Part shown: piece by piece, positions 8,605 to 17,400 of the stretch | Numbering within the stretch: the first letter of the stretch is position 1 | Layout: every line of letters starts with the position of its first letter | Source of the DNA: Sulfurovum sp. | Lineage (GTDB): Bacteria > Campylobacterota > Campylobacteria > Campylobacterales > Sulfurovaceae | Assembly: GCF_015493435.1 (NCBI RefSeq) | Contig: NZ_WGDD01000058.1 | Span: forward strand, 1 to 64,000 | Length of the DNA stretch: 64,000 nucleotides | Direction of reading: 5' to 3' | Program-made: the position numbers and the translations under genes | The notes under the pieces: model-generated | Database searches by the model: none | What the model saw: only the letters and a program-made list of their open reading frames with translations | Told to the model about the DNA's origin: nothing

Positions 8605-9714
8605 ATGGAAGAACAAGTCAGAGAAAGGGTTGAGAACAGCATTGAAAAACATGAAGCGGAGGTACCCGAAGTATTGCCTGAGGAGCACAGCCAATTGCAG
8701 GAGGCCATAGACAGACTGGATGTAAAGAACAGAAATTCTGTCATCTATTTCGGAACAGAAGCACAGGAAAAACTCGATGAAATCTCCAACCGAATGATAG
8801 ACGGCGTACAAAATAAAGATATCGGTGCCGCAGGAGAATCACTCAGTAAGCTCGTGGGAGCCATCCGGGGTTTTGATATCGATGAGCTCAACCCCAACAA
8901 ATCACTTCCCTGGTACAAAAAACTCCTGGGTGCGCCCTCACCTCTCGTTGCGTTCCTGCAAAGCTATGAAGCAGTACGCGATCAGATTGATATGATTTCC
9001 AATGCGCTTGAAAAACATAAAAGCCGGCTCATGAAAGATGTAGTCTCTCTGGACAAACTTTATGAAGCCAATCTCGAATATTTCAGGGGATTGGAGCTTT
9101 ACATCAAAGCCGGAGAAGAGAAACTCAAAGAGCTTGACGAAAAGACCATACCGGAGTATGCCGCCAAAGCGGAAGGCCAGGAAATGATGGCCATACAGGA
9201 ACTCAAAGAGATACGCGGATTCAGGGACGACCTTGAACGAAAAGTGTATGATCTCAAACTTTCAAGACAGGTAGCAATGCAGTCCCTGCCGGCCATAAGG
9301 CTGGTACAGGAAAATGACAAGTCGCTCATCAGCAAAATCACTTCAACCCTTGTCAATACCGTACCTCTGTGGCGCAACCAGCTGGCCCAGACCATTACGA
9401 TCTTCCGTTCCCACGATGCAGCCAGAAGCATTAAAGAAGCAAGTGACCTCACCAATGAACTGCTTGAGAAAAATGCGGACGGACTGCGTGAAGCAAATCA
9501 GGAAGTACGCAGACAGATGGAACGAGGTATCTACGATATCGAAAGCATCAAAAAGGCGAACAATACACTTATCGAAACGCTTAATGACTCTCTAAAAATT
9601 GCACAGGAAGGGAAAGCGGCCAGACTCAGGGCACTTGAAGAACTTAAAGAGACAGAAAGCAGTCTGAAAAATGCTCTTCTGTCCGCCAAAGCGAAAAGTG
9701 AAGCGCTACACTAA
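8605..9714 (+). CDS. TelA-like toxic anion resistance family protein
   Basis: A 369-residue soluble, mostly helical protein. The segment from about 90 to 330 carries TelA hallmarks (YKKLLGAPSPLV region, long coiled-coil stretches such as LYIKAGEEKLKELDEK, and LPAIRLVQENDKSLISKITS followed by VPLWRNQLAQTI). The family was named for tellurite resistance in some bacteria; elsewhere it is linked to envelope or anion stress and the mechanism is unknown. It has a good AAAGGAACAAAAGT ribosome binding site. The gene ends facing pckA with a short hairpin between them. Confidence 0.85.
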   Translation: MEEQVRERVENSIEKHEAEVPEVLPEEHSQLQEAIDRLDVKNRNSVIYFGTEAQEKLDEISNRMIDGVQNKDIGAAGESLSKLVGAIRGFDIDELNPNKSLPWYKKLLGAPSPLVAFLQSYEAVRDQIDMISNALEKHKSRLMKDVVSLDKLYEANLEYFRGLELYIKAGEEKLKELDEKTIPEYAAKAEGQEMMAIQELKEIRGFRDDLERKVYDLKLSRQVAMQSLPAIRLVQENDKSLISKITSTLVNTVPLWRNQLAQTITIFRSHDAARSIKEASDLTNELLEKNADGLREANQEVRRQMERGIYDIESIKKANNTLIETLNDSLKIAQEGKAARLRALEELKETESSLKNALLSAKAKSEALH

Positions 9715-9730
9715 ACTTTGACATGAATAA

Positions 9731-9751
9731 CCTTCCTCTGCAGGAGGGAGG
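9731..9751. terminator. Hairpin between convergent telA-like and pckA genes
   Basis: CCTTCCTC (9731-9738) pairs with GAGGGAGG (9744-9751), eight pairs including one G-U, around a five-base loop. It lies in the 42-base gap between two converging genes. There is no clear T-run on either side, so a bidirectional terminator is likely but not certain. Confidence 0.4.
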
Positions 9752-9756
9752 CAGTA

Positions 9757-11346
9757 TTAGAGCTGCGGACCTGCCGAAGCAAAGTCAAATTCTCCGCCAT
9801 TGTCATCATAACGGTGGAAGTTCTTCTGGAACATACCGGCAAGTTTTGCCAGCATAGCATCATACTCTGCTTTGTCAGCCCAGGTGTTTCTCGGGTTGAG
9901 GACTTCCGTATCGACACCTTCAAGCGTTTTGGGAATGGCAAGATTGAAGGTATCGAGTGTATCGAACTCAGTCTCCAAAATAGAACCGTTTAGGATACCG
10001 TTGATACAAGCCCTTGTATTTTTGATACTCATACGCTTGCCTGTACCGTAAGGCCCGCCTGTCCATCCTGTATTGACCAGGTAGACGTTCACTCCGTGCT
10101 CATCAATCTTTTCCCCGAGCAGTTTGGCATAAACCGTTGGATGAAGCGGGAGAAATGCTTCACCGAAACAGGCAGAGAAAGTAGCGACCGGTTCAGTGAT
10201 CCCTCTTTCCGTTCCTGCTACTTTGGCAGTATATCCGCTCAGGAAATAGTACATTGCCTGCTCTTTGGTCAGTTTGGAGACCGGAGGAAGCACACCAAAC
10301 GCATCTGCCGACAGGAAGATGATATTTTTCGGATGACCTGCCTGAAGATCATCTTTGTGATTCTCAATATGCTCTATAGGATAGGAAACACGTGTGTTTT
10401 CTGTTTTTGAACCGTCCGTATAGTCCACATGGCCCGTCGCATCTGCCACAACATTTTCAAGCAGTGCGTCTTTGACAATGGCCCCATGGATCTCAGGTTC
10501 GCTTTTGGGATCAAGATTGATCACTTTGGCATAACACCCGCCCTCAAAGTTAAAAACACCATTGTCATCCCAGCCATGCTCGTCATCCCCGATGAGTGCA
10601 CGGTTCGGATCTGTTGAGAGCGTGGTCTTGCCTGTACCGGAAAGTCCGAAGAAGAGACAGACATCATTGTCTTTCCCTACATTTGCCGAACAGTGCATAG
10701 AGAGTTTTCCTTCCAGCGGCAGCCAGTAGTTCATCATGGAGAAGACCCCCTTCTTCATCTCTCCGCCGTACCAGGTCCCACCAATAATGGAAATATTGTC
10801 TTCTATATTGAATACCACATATACATCTGAATTAAGACCGTGTTCTTTGTACTTTTCATCTACTGCTTTGCAGGCATTATACATAGTAAAGTCAGGTTCA
10901 AATGTTTCAAGCTCTTCTTCTGTCGGACGAATGAACATATTTTTGACAAAGTGTGCCTGCCATGCCACTTCGGTAATGAACCTGATGGATCTTCTGCTTG
11001 CCGGGCTGGCCCCTGCATAGACATCGGTAATATAAATATTTTTGCCTGAAAGCTGATTGAGTGTGATATCCAGAAGTTCTTCATAAATCTCTTTTTTGAT
11101 CGGTCTGTTCACATCACCCCAGGCAATGTTCTTGTTGGAAGGCGGCTGATCAACAAAATATTTGTCTTTCGGGCTTCTTCCCGTAAATATCCCTGTATCA
11201 CACATAGCCGTACCTGAAGTAGAGATCTTGCACTCTCCCTGGTTTATTTCATGCGCTTGCAACTCGTCATAACTCAAATTGTAATAGACTTCTCCGATAT
11301 TTTTCAATCCGAGTCTGTCAAGTCCGTTGGGCGTTCTGGTACTCAT
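9757..11346 (-). CDS. pckA: ATP-dependent phosphoenolpyruvate carboxykinase
   Basis: A 529-residue PckA of normal length. The kinase-type P-loop ([11 protein letters not shown]) and the downstream metal-binding aspartates (LIGDDEHGW) are visible. So are the N-terminal substrate region ([12 protein letters not shown]), the PEPCK signature and the C-terminal [15 protein letters not shown] loop. It interconverts oxaloacetate + ATP and PEP + CO2 in the cytoplasm, normally the first step of gluconeogenesis. Its neighbour is the oxaloacetate decarboxylase cluster, so the region handles the PEP-oxaloacetate-pyruvate node. A 15-bp palindrome sits at about the -35 region of its promoter, which hints at repressor control. 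The start is supported by an AGAGGATACT ribosome binding site. Confidence 0.96.
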   Translation of the reverse strand: MSTRTPNGLDRLGLKNIGEVYYNLSYDELQAHEINQGECKISTSGTAMCDTGIFTGRSPKDKYFVDQPPSNKNIAWGDVNRPIKKEIYEELLDITLNQLSGKNIYITDVYAGASPASRRSIRFITEVAWQAHFVKNMFIRPTEEELETFEPDFTMYNACKAVDEKYKEHGLNSDVYVVFNIEDNISIIGGTWYGGEMKKGVFSMMNYWLPLEGKLSMHCSANVGKDNDVCLFFGLSGTGKTTLSTDPNRALIGDDEHGWDDNGVFNFEGGCYAKVINLDPKSEPEIHGAIVKDALLENVVADATGHVDYTDGSKTENTRVSYPIEHIENHKDDLQAGHPKNIIFLSADAFGVLPPVSKLTKEQAMYYFLSGYTAKVAGTERGITEPVATFSACFGEAFLPLHPTVYAKLLGEKIDEHGVNVYLVNTGWTGGPYGTGKRMSIKNTRACINGILNGSILETEFDTLDTFNLAIPKTLEGVDTEVLNPRNTWADKAEYDAMLAKLAGMFQKNFHRYDDNGGEFDFASAGPQL

Positions 11347-11378
11347 AGTATCCTCTTTATATAATTTTGTAAGGCAAA

Positions 11379-11393
11379 ATGGACAGTGTCCAT
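11379..11393. promoter_or_regulatory. Perfect palindrome in the pckA promoter region
   Basis: ATGGACA, a central G, then TGTCCAT form a perfect 15-bp palindrome 33 bases upstream of the pckA start. The TTATATAAA stretch between it and the gene could hold the -10 box, which would place the palindrome near -35. A repressor or activator site is plausible; the protein is unknown. Confidence 0.45.
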
Positions 11394-11405
11394 CACATGT
11401 CTCAA

Positions 11406-11469
11406 ATAAAAACTCACTGAAAAGTTTTTATCTGAAACTGCTGACAGGTACTCTTTTTAAGAGCCCTGT
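11406..11469 (-). terminator. Tandem hairpins downstream of oadB
   Basis: Two hairpins follow the oadB stop on the minus strand. The nearer has arms CTCTT/AAGAG nested in ACAGG/CCTGT (11444-11469); the farther has nine-base arms ATAAAAACT/AGTTTTTAT (11406-11414 and 11423-11431). The second ends in an AT-rich run, TTTTTAT. They probably end the oadGAB transcript before the pckA promoter, though neither has a textbook U-tract. Confidence 0.45.
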
Positions 11470-11479
11470 ACCAGTTGTC

Positions 11480-12823
11480 TTATTTGAATATGGACAGCAA
11501 TACACCTGCTGCAACCGCTGAACCGATTACACCGGCCACATTCGGCCCCATGGCATGCATGAGCAGAATGTTACCCGGTTTTTCTTCAGAACCAACTTTG
11601 GAAACAACCCTTGCCGCCATCGGTACCGCAGAAACCCCTGCAGCACCGATAAGCGGGTTGATAGGCTCTTTGGAGAACCTGTTCATCAGTTTCCCCATGA
11701 GAACACCTGCCGCTGTTCCCGCAGAGAATGCCAAAAGACCGATGACCATAATACCGAGCGACTCTGCCACAAGAAAGGTATCGGACTGAAGTTTTGAACC
11801 GACACCCAGACCAAGGAAGATCGTAACGATATTGATCAGTGAATTCTGCATTTCGTTGGACAGTCTGTCCACCACGCCTGATTCTTTGGCAAAGTTACCC
11901 AAGGCAAAGGCACCCATCAAAGGTGCTGCATCAGGCAGGATCAAGGCGATCATCATAATGACTACAAGCGGGAAGATCAGCTTTTCAAGCGGATTGACCT
12001 TTCGGGTCGTTTTCATGACGATCTTACGCTCTTCGGGGTTGGTCAGTGCTCTCATGATCGGAGGCTGTATGACCGGAACCAGTGCCATATAGGAGTATGC
12101 CGCAACCGCGATCGCTCCAAGAAGTTCCGGTGCCAGTGCAGACGCAATAAAGATCGAAGTCGGACCATCGGCACCGCCGATGATAGAAATGGCAGCTGAC
12201 TGTTTCAGCGTAAAGTCCACCATCCCGGTATATTGGGAAAGTGCTGCTGCACCTACCAGTGATCCGAAAATACCGAACTGTGCCGCACCGCCGAGCAGTG
12301 CCGTCTTCGGATTGGAAAGCAGCGGACCGAAATCGGTCATTGCCCCTACCCCCATAAAGATGAGCAGAGGAAAAAATTCATTGGCAATACCCATATTGTA
12401 AATAATCCCCAGCATTCCGTGCGGCCCAGTCATATTGGCGATCGGGATATTGGCGAGAAGTCCGCCGAAGGCAATAGGCAGCAGGAGAAGCGGTTCAAAT
12501 CCTTTGGCAATCGCAAGGTAGAAAAGGAGGAAAATGATAGCGAACATAAGCACACGCCCCCAGCTTTGCGCAAAAAGGGAAATGTTTTTTCCTTCACCGT
12601 TCTTTACACCCTCTTTAGGATTAATGATCGCATTGAGTCCTGTGGTTTTGAAAAAACTCACGATCAGCTGGCCGACTGACTTTTCTTCATAGACCTTTGC
12701 TGCGTTCTGTGTCTGTGCAGCAGGGACAGAAGCAGCCGCTTCGTGTCCTTCGCTTGCCTGCACTGTCGATGTAAGTGCCGCAAAGGCGAACAACAGTGAG
12801 AGAATTAAATGTTTGAGCTTCAT
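11480..12823 (-). CDS. oadB: Oxaloacetate decarboxylase beta subunit, sodium-pumping membrane carboxy-transferase partner
   Basis: A 447-residue polytopic inner-membrane protein of the OadB/GcdB/MmdB family. The conserved [10 protein letters not shown] motif, with its sodium-site aspartate, lies mid-protein. The C-terminal part holds the family pattern of repeated helices ([17 protein letters not shown]). It decarboxylates carboxybiotin and couples this to sodium export. The N-terminus is longer than in classical beta subunits: a signal-like stretch and an Ala/Gln-rich segment (about 1-50) precede the first family helix. It follows oadA with a 2-base gap. The clustered alpha and gamma genes make the oxaloacetate version most likely, but methylmalonyl or glutaconyl use is not excluded by this subunit alone. 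Confidence 0.92.
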   Translation of the reverse strand: MKLKHLILSLLFAFAALTSTVQASEGHEAAASVPAAQTQNAAKVYEEKSVGQLIVSFFKTTGLNAIINPKEGVKNGEGKNISLFAQSWGRVLMFAIIFLLFYLAIAKGFEPLLLLPIAFGGLLANIPIANMTGPHGMLGIIYNMGIANEFFPLLIFMGVGAMTDFGPLLSNPKTALLGGAAQFGIFGSLVGAAALSQYTGMVDFTLKQSAAISIIGGADGPTSIFIASALAPELLGAIAVAAYSYMALVPVIQPPIMRALTNPEERKIVMKTTRKVNPLEKLIFPLVVIMMIALILPDAAPLMGAFALGNFAKESGVVDRLSNEMQNSLINIVTIFLGLGVGSKLQSDTFLVAESLGIMVIGLLAFSAGTAAGVLMGKLMNRFSKEPINPLIGAAGVSAVPMAARVVSKVGSEEKPGNILLMHAMGPNVAGVIGSAVAAGVLLSIFK

Positions 12824-12825
12824 AG

Positions 12826-14616
12826 TTACTCCATTGTAGCTAAAAGTTGTCCGTCTGCAATAGCGTCGTTGACATTCACGTTGACAGATGCGATCCTGCC
12901 TGCCTGAGGTGCAGTAATATCGATCTCCATTTTCATAGCTTCAAGGATCATGATCACATCACCCTCTGCAACAGAATCACCCGGGTTTTTAAGGATTTTC
13001 CATACATTGCCCGGTGTCTGGGAATGTATCTCAACCGAACCGACACCGTTTGCCGGTACCGGTGCCGCTGCTGCCGGTGTTGTTACCGGTGCCGCTTCGG
13101 AGATTTGGATATCAGCATCTCCCTCTGCTACCTGTACACTGTATTTCTTGCCATCTACCACTACTGTATAATTTCCTGCCATTTCTGCTTCTCCACTGTT
13201 GTTTTGTTGTTTACCTTTTCTCACCATGAGAGGCCCTTCGCCTTTCAGGAACGCAATACCCTTCTGATCACATGCACCTGCAATGAAAATATTCTCGTCC
13301 GTTACTTCAAGACCTTCTTCTTCGAGTATCCTGGTCCAGTGTGCGATCGATTTTGTTTCATCTCTGTCTGCAATATCAAGCGGATTCTCTGTTGTAGGAT
13401 CCAGGTTGAGCTTCTGTGCAGCCAGTTCCATGATCTCTTTGTCTGCTTCTACCGGTGTTTTCCCGAAATATCCCAGTACCATACGGCCGTATCCCGGAGC
13501 AATCTGTTTCCATGGGCCGAACATGACGTTCGCATAGGCCTGCTGCCAGTAAAACTGGCTTACCGGGGTCACAGACGTACCGTATCCGCCGCGCTCAACA
13601 ACTTCTTTCATCGCCTTGATCACTTCGTCAAATTTGTCAAGATCTCCTGAATCTCTCATCATCTGTGTATTGGCCGTCAGAGCACCGCCAGGCATAGGAG
13701 AGAAAGGAATAAGCGGAGAAACCTGTGTCGCTTCAGGAGGGATCATATAGTCGGCAAGACATTCTTTGAGTCTCTCTTCGTATTTCAGTACTTTGTCCAG
13801 TTTGAGATCACCCAGGTTGTAGTTTGTTCCTTTGGTTGCATGGAGCATCGTAAGAATATCCGGCTGTGACGTACCGCCGCTTACCGGTGATGCCGCCATA
13901 TCGATACCGTTGGCACCCGCTTCAAGCGCTGCAAGATAGGAAGCAACCGAAACACCCGCTGTTTCATGGGTATGCAGCCTGAGGTGTACGCTGTCACCCA
14001 GCAGTTTTCTTGCCATCGCGATCGTCTCATAGACTTTGTGCGGGTTGGCCGTTCCGGAAGCATCTTTGAAGCAGACAGAATCAAATTCAATGCCGCTGTC
14101 AAGAATGTTTCTCAATGTTTTTTCATAGAAAGCCACATCATGCGCGCCTTTGCATCCTGGAGGAAGATCCATCATCGTGACAACAGCTTCATGGTTCATA
14201 CCGTACTTTTTAATACACTGTGCAGAATACTCAAGGTTACGAGCATCATTGAGCGCATCGAAGTTCCTGACAGTCGACGTACTGTGCTTTGCAAACATTT
14301 TCGCAAACAGATCGATCATTTCGCGGCTTCCCGTATCGAGCATCACGGTATTGATCCCGCGGGAAAGTACCTGAAGGTTCGCATCAGGGCCGACGATCTC
14401 TCTGAAACCATCCATCATTTTGAAGGCATCTTCCTGAAGATAGAAATAAAGTGACTGGAAACGTGCCCCGCCGCCAAATTCAAAGTGTGTGATTCCCGCT
14501 TTTTTTGCAGCCTCGACCGCCGGGAAAAAGTCATCCATAAGTACACGCCCGCCAAAGACAGACTGAAAACCGTCTCTGAAAGTTGTATCCATTACATCTA
14601 TATATTTTTTAGCCAT
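12826..14616 (-). CDS. oadA: Oxaloacetate decarboxylase alpha subunit / biotin carboxyl-carrier carboxyltransferase
   Basis: A 596-residue protein with three parts. The first is a TIM-barrel carboxyltransferase domain (about 1-290) with metal-site motifs RDGFQS, CFKDASG and HTHETAG. The second is a conserved PYC_OADA middle domain (about 300-460). After an Ala/Pro-rich linker comes a biotinyl domain ending near residue 590, where EAMKME holds the biotin lysine. It moves the carboxyl group of oxaloacetate to biotin, giving pyruvate. The same architecture is found in PycB of two-subunit pyruvate carboxylase, but adjacent beta and gamma membrane subunits favour the decarboxylase pump. In such organisms the enzyme may also run near equilibrium with PckA. 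Confidence 0.94.
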   Translation of the reverse strand: MAKKYIDVMDTTFRDGFQSVFGGRVLMDDFFPAVEAAKKAGITHFEFGGGARFQSLYFYLQEDAFKMMDGFREIVGPDANLQVLSRGINTVMLDTGSREMIDLFAKMFAKHSTSTVRNFDALNDARNLEYSAQCIKKYGMNHEAVVTMMDLPPGCKGAHDVAFYEKTLRNILDSGIEFDSVCFKDASGTANPHKVYETIAMARKLLGDSVHLRLHTHETAGVSVASYLAALEAGANGIDMAASPVSGGTSQPDILTMLHATKGTNYNLGDLKLDKVLKYEERLKECLADYMIPPEATQVSPLIPFSPMPGGALTANTQMMRDSGDLDKFDEVIKAMKEVVERGGYGTSVTPVSQFYWQQAYANVMFGPWKQIAPGYGRMVLGYFGKTPVEADKEIMELAAQKLNLDPTTENPLDIADRDETKSIAHWTRILEEEGLEVTDENIFIAGACDQKGIAFLKGEGPLMVRKGKQQNNSGEAEMAGNYTVVVDGKKYSVQVAEGDADIQISEAAPVTTPAAAAPVPANGVGSVEIHSQTPGNVWKILKNPGDSVAEGDVIMILEAMKMEIDITAPQAGRIASVNVNVNDAIADGQLLATME

Positions 14617-14644
14617 TTAATATACCTTGCTTAGTTTATTGTAG

Positions 14645-14887
14645 TCATTTTTTTTTACGAAACTCTGTAACAGCGGCAATGATCGCTGCTGTACGGCGTG
14701 CTTCTTCATCCGTGTCTGTTGTGCTGGAGGCGGAAGTAGATACCGGGATTTCTTTTTCGGGAAAATATTTGCTGATGATCTTGGCTTGAAGTTTCATGAC
14801 TTCTACCAGAACATACAGGAAGACAAATACGATCAACATACCCAATATCATAAATTTAAGGCTCTCGCCTACTAAACTGTATTCCAT
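14645..14887 (-). CDS. oadG: Oxaloacetate decarboxylase gamma subunit
   Basis: An 80-residue protein with a single N-terminal membrane helix (LKFMILGMLIVFVFLYVLVEVM) and a charged tail. This is the standard OadG layout, which tethers the alpha to the beta subunit. The tail ends in basic residues (EFRKKK). It is the first gene of oadG-oadA-oadB, 28 bases before oadA, with an AAAAAGGGTATCC ribosome binding site. Identification rests on size, topology and position more than on sequence motifs, as gamma subunits are poorly conserved. Confidence 0.85.
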   Translation of the reverse strand: MEYSLVGESLKFMILGMLIVFVFLYVLVEVMKLQAKIISKYFPEKEIPVSTSASSTTDTDEEARRTAAIIAAVTEFRKKK

Positions 14888-14986
14888 GATGGATACCCTT
14901 TTTCTTTTTTTTAATGTAGGTTACAAATTTTAAAATAGTTTTGCTTGTTATTTGTTAAAAATCACGTATTATCTGTGCTTTATCGT

Positions 14987-15018
14987 ATGATTGTATCTTC
15001 CGGAAAAGATATAATCAT
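14987..15018. terminator. Long inverted repeat between helicase end and oad promoter
   Basis: ATGATTGTATCTT (14987-14999) pairs with AAGATATAATCAT (15006-15018), 13 pairs with one G-U, around CCGGAA. It starts 18 bases after the helicase stop on the minus strand and lies upstream of oadG. It probably ends or protects the helicase transcript. No T-run follows, so it may instead act in mRNA stability. Confidence 0.5.
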
Positions 15019-15036
15019 ATATTCGTTCTGATTTAT

Positions 15037-16419
15037 CTATCTTCTTTTTCGTCTCCGGTGATTGCTTTTGCCTGTTTTCTGCTCACTGCTGTATTCCTGG
15101 AGCATTGAATCGACCGTGTGCTGGTCAAAACCGATCTGTGAACCGACATTCTGCTGTTCCTTGTCGATAAAACAGGAAATGATCTTTTCGAGAAGCAGTG
15201 TTTTGTCTATGTTTCCGAGATATTCGATCAGTTTTTCCGCTTCATTGTGGATAGGCATATCCCGGATCTCGTCTGCAAGATATTCAAGACTTGCCGCATC
15301 GAGACCGTCACCGCCCTGAATAGTTGCAAGACGCATTTCTGCACCGACTTCTTTCTGTATGCGCTGAAGCTCTCTGAACTCTTCAGTCGTCACCAGTGTA
15401 ATCGCCTGCCCGCTCTTTCCTGCTCTTCCGGTACGCCCGATACGGTGTACATAGGACTGGGGATCAAAAGGAATATGGTAGTTGAATACGTGTGTTACAT
15501 CTTTGACATCGAGACCGCGTGCCGCGACATCAGTGGCCACCATGATCTTTGTTTCTCCTCTTCTGTATGCTTTGATGACTGTTTCACGGTCCTGCTGTTC
15601 AAGGTCTCCATGCAGCCCAGCGGCATTGAACCCGAGTGCCTGAAGGTATTCGGCCAGTCTGTCAACTTCGCGCTTCATGCGGCAGAAGATAATACACTTG
15701 TTTGTCTCTTCGGTCTCAAGCAGTTTGACAATGGCTTCATCTCTTTGGCTTTCGTTAATGACATAATAACGCTGGTCAATGACATTGTTGGTCGTTTCAT
15801 CTTCCCCCACCACAGAAATGAATTCAGGCTGATAGAGAATATGGTTGGCAAGTTCCTTGATAGGCTCGGGCATGGTTGCTGAAAAGAGCAGTGTCTGCCT
15901 GTTCTGGGGAATATATTCAAATATCTCTTTGATCTCATCGAGGAAACCCATATCGAGCATTTCGTCTGCTTCATCGAGTACGACGATCTCCGGATTGAGT
16001 ACATCGATCTTCCCTTTTCGGTAAAGATCTTTGAGCCTGCCCGGAGTCGCCACTACGATCTGTACCCCTTTGTGGATAAGTGCGATCTGCCGGCCGTAGC
16101 CTACACCGCCATACACGGTCAGTGTCCTGATGCCCGCAAAGCGTCCGAGATGATACAATTCATCGGCCACCTGTGTTGCAAGCTCTCTGGTCGGTGTAAT
16201 GACCAGTGCCCTTTCGATCTCGCCTTTGGCAAGCTTGTCCATCATCGGCAGGCCGAATGCCGCAGTTTTCCCTGTACCTGTATGTGCCTGCCCTACCAGA
16301 TCTTTTCCGCTTTCGATGATCGGTATTGCCATTTTCTGAATGGGACTCGGTTCTTTAAAACCTGCTATTTTGATTCCCTTTGCAATATCACGATGAAAAT
16401 TAAATTGACTGAATTTCAT
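15037..16419 (-). CDS. DEAD-box ATP-dependent RNA helicase
   Basis: A 460-residue helicase with the full motif set: Q motif region (GFKEPSPIQKMAIP), motif I AHTGTGKT, Ia PTRELATQ, motif II VLDEADEML, motif III SAT, motif V ARGLDV and motif VI HRIGRTGRAG. After the core (about 1-375) comes a helical tail with a very basic end (NHRRRKRR) that would bind RNA. The short tail differs from the long RNA-binding domain of CsdA. Campylobacterota usually carry a single such gene linked to growth at low temperature. A perfect hairpin sits just upstream of its ribosome binding site. Confidence 0.94.
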   Translation of the reverse strand: MKFSQFNFHRDIAKGIKIAGFKEPSPIQKMAIPIIESGKDLVGQAHTGTGKTAAFGLPMMDKLAKGEIERALVITPTRELATQVADELYHLGRFAGIRTLTVYGGVGYGRQIALIHKGVQIVVATPGRLKDLYRKGKIDVLNPEIVVLDEADEMLDMGFLDEIKEIFEYIPQNRQTLLFSATMPEPIKELANHILYQPEFISVVGEDETTNNVIDQRYYVINESQRDEAIVKLLETEETNKCIIFCRMKREVDRLAEYLQALGFNAAGLHGDLEQQDRETVIKAYRRGETKIMVATDVAARGLDVKDVTHVFNYHIPFDPQSYVHRIGRTGRAGKSGQAITLVTTEEFRELQRIQKEVGAEMRLATIQGGDGLDAASLEYLADEIRDMPIHNEAEKLIEYLGNIDKTLLLEKIISCFIDKEQQNVGSQIGFDQHTVDSMLQEYSSEQKTGKSNHRRRKRR

Positions 16420-16440
16420 AAGTTACCTTCTTTTAGTATC

Positions 16441-16457
16441 ACGGAAAAAATTTCCGT
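16441..16457 (-). promoter_or_regulatory. Hairpin in the 5' leader of the helicase gene
   Basis: ACGGAAA (16441-16447) and TTTCCGT (16451-16457) make a perfect seven-pair stem with a three-base loop. It ends 21 bases before the start codon and close to the AGAAGGTAACTT ribosome binding site. It could end uppP transcription (T-rich loop, no T-run after) or control helicase translation. Confidence 0.4.
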
Positions 16458-16549
16458 TTCGCGTCCAAAATATTTTTTGAACTTAACAGAGACCCCCGCA
16501 GGAACTTCTATAAACCCAAAGTTTTGTATCCGGACCAAAAGAGCCCTGC

Positions 16550-17314
16550 TTAGAGCATCACCAGCAGAATGACACCGAAAACGATCCGATAGATACCGAA
16601 AGGTACAAAGGTAAAACGCTGCAGGAATGCCAAAAAAAGCTTGATGGTTGCATAGGCCACAACAAAAGCCACCAGGAAACCGACCAGAAAGGCACCCCAG
16701 TTCGCATGGACGAACTCATGATAGTGCTTGAGCAGGTCATAACCGCTGACTGCTGCCATCACGGGGATCGCCAGAAGAAAAGAGAATTCAGCAGATGTTT
16801 TGCGGTCCAGGCCACAAAGCAGACCGCCGATGATGGTCGCACCTGCACGGCTTGTTCCGGGTATAAGCGAAAAGATCTGTGCAAATCCGACCCACCATGC
16901 CTGTGTCCAGCTTACCTTCTCGACATCCTTGACATGTGTTTCCTTCTCTTGGTAAAAGTGTTCCACGATCAGGAAGATGATACCCCCGATAATGAACATC
17001 CATGCCACTACCTGCACACTGAAAAGTGCTTTGACCTGGTCTTTAAAAATGAAACCGACAATGGCAAGCGGAAGAAATGCGAACAGCAGCTTCATCCAAA
17101 GGTTGATCTTCCTGAAAGTGATTTTTTCTCTGTAAATCAGCATGACAGCCAGAATGGCCGCAAACTGGATGATCACTTCATACGCCTTGGTAAGGTCTGT
17201 CTCTGCCACACCGAGAAATTTCGATGCCACGATCATATGTCCTGTAGAAGAGATAGGAAGGAATTCTGTAAAACCTTCGATGATCCCGATGATTATCGCC
17301 TGAAAAATATCCAA
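16550..17314 (-). CDS. uppP: Undecaprenyl-diphosphate phosphatase
   Basis: A 254-residue polytopic membrane enzyme of the UppP/BacA family. It recycles the lipid carrier for peptidoglycan and polysaccharide synthesis by removing one phosphate from undecaprenyl diphosphate. Both family signatures are present: EGFTEFLPISSTGH near the N-terminus and PGTSRAGATIIGG in the middle, the latter with the catalytic Ser and Arg. The predicted start is TTG at 17312-17314, supported by an AAAGGTTTTAT site; no ATG fits the conserved N-terminus. Overexpression of such genes is known to give bacitracin resistance, hence the alias bacA. Confidence 0.94.
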   Translation of the reverse strand: MDIFQAIIIGIIEGFTEFLPISSTGHMIVASKFLGVAETDLTKAYEVIIQFAAILAVMLIYREKITFRKINLWMKLLFAFLPLAIVGFIFKDQVKALFSVQVVAWMFIIGGIIFLIVEHFYQEKETHVKDVEKVSWTQAWWVGFAQIFSLIPGTSRAGATIIGGLLCGLDRKTSAEFSFLLAIPVMAAVSGYDLLKHYHEFVHANWGAFLVGFLVAFVVAYATIKLFLAFLQRFTFVPFGIYRIVFGVILLVML

Positions 17315-17372
17315 ATAAAACCTTTGTTTTCCGCAGGGTGCTGTCTTCTGACATCACGCTGTAACAGATTGC

Positions 17373-17400
17373 TGCTGTGAGGGCACACTGCCCTACAGCA
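17373..17400. repeat. GTAG-headed hairpin at the 3' end of the ABC transporter gene
   Basis: TGCTGT (17373-17378) and AGGGCA (17380-17385) pair with TGCCCT (17389-17394) and ACAGCA (17395-17400), a 12-pair stem with one bulged G. It overlaps the last codons of the ABC gene. On the minus strand it begins GTAGGGCA, the GTAG-plus-palindrome layout of REP elements served by RAYT transposases. It could equally be a plain terminator. Confidence 0.5.

Noticed and set aside
12847-13650. 267-codon plus-strand frame opposite oadA
   Set aside because: Very Cys-, Arg- and Tyr-rich antisense of the biotin-carrier gene; not protein-like.
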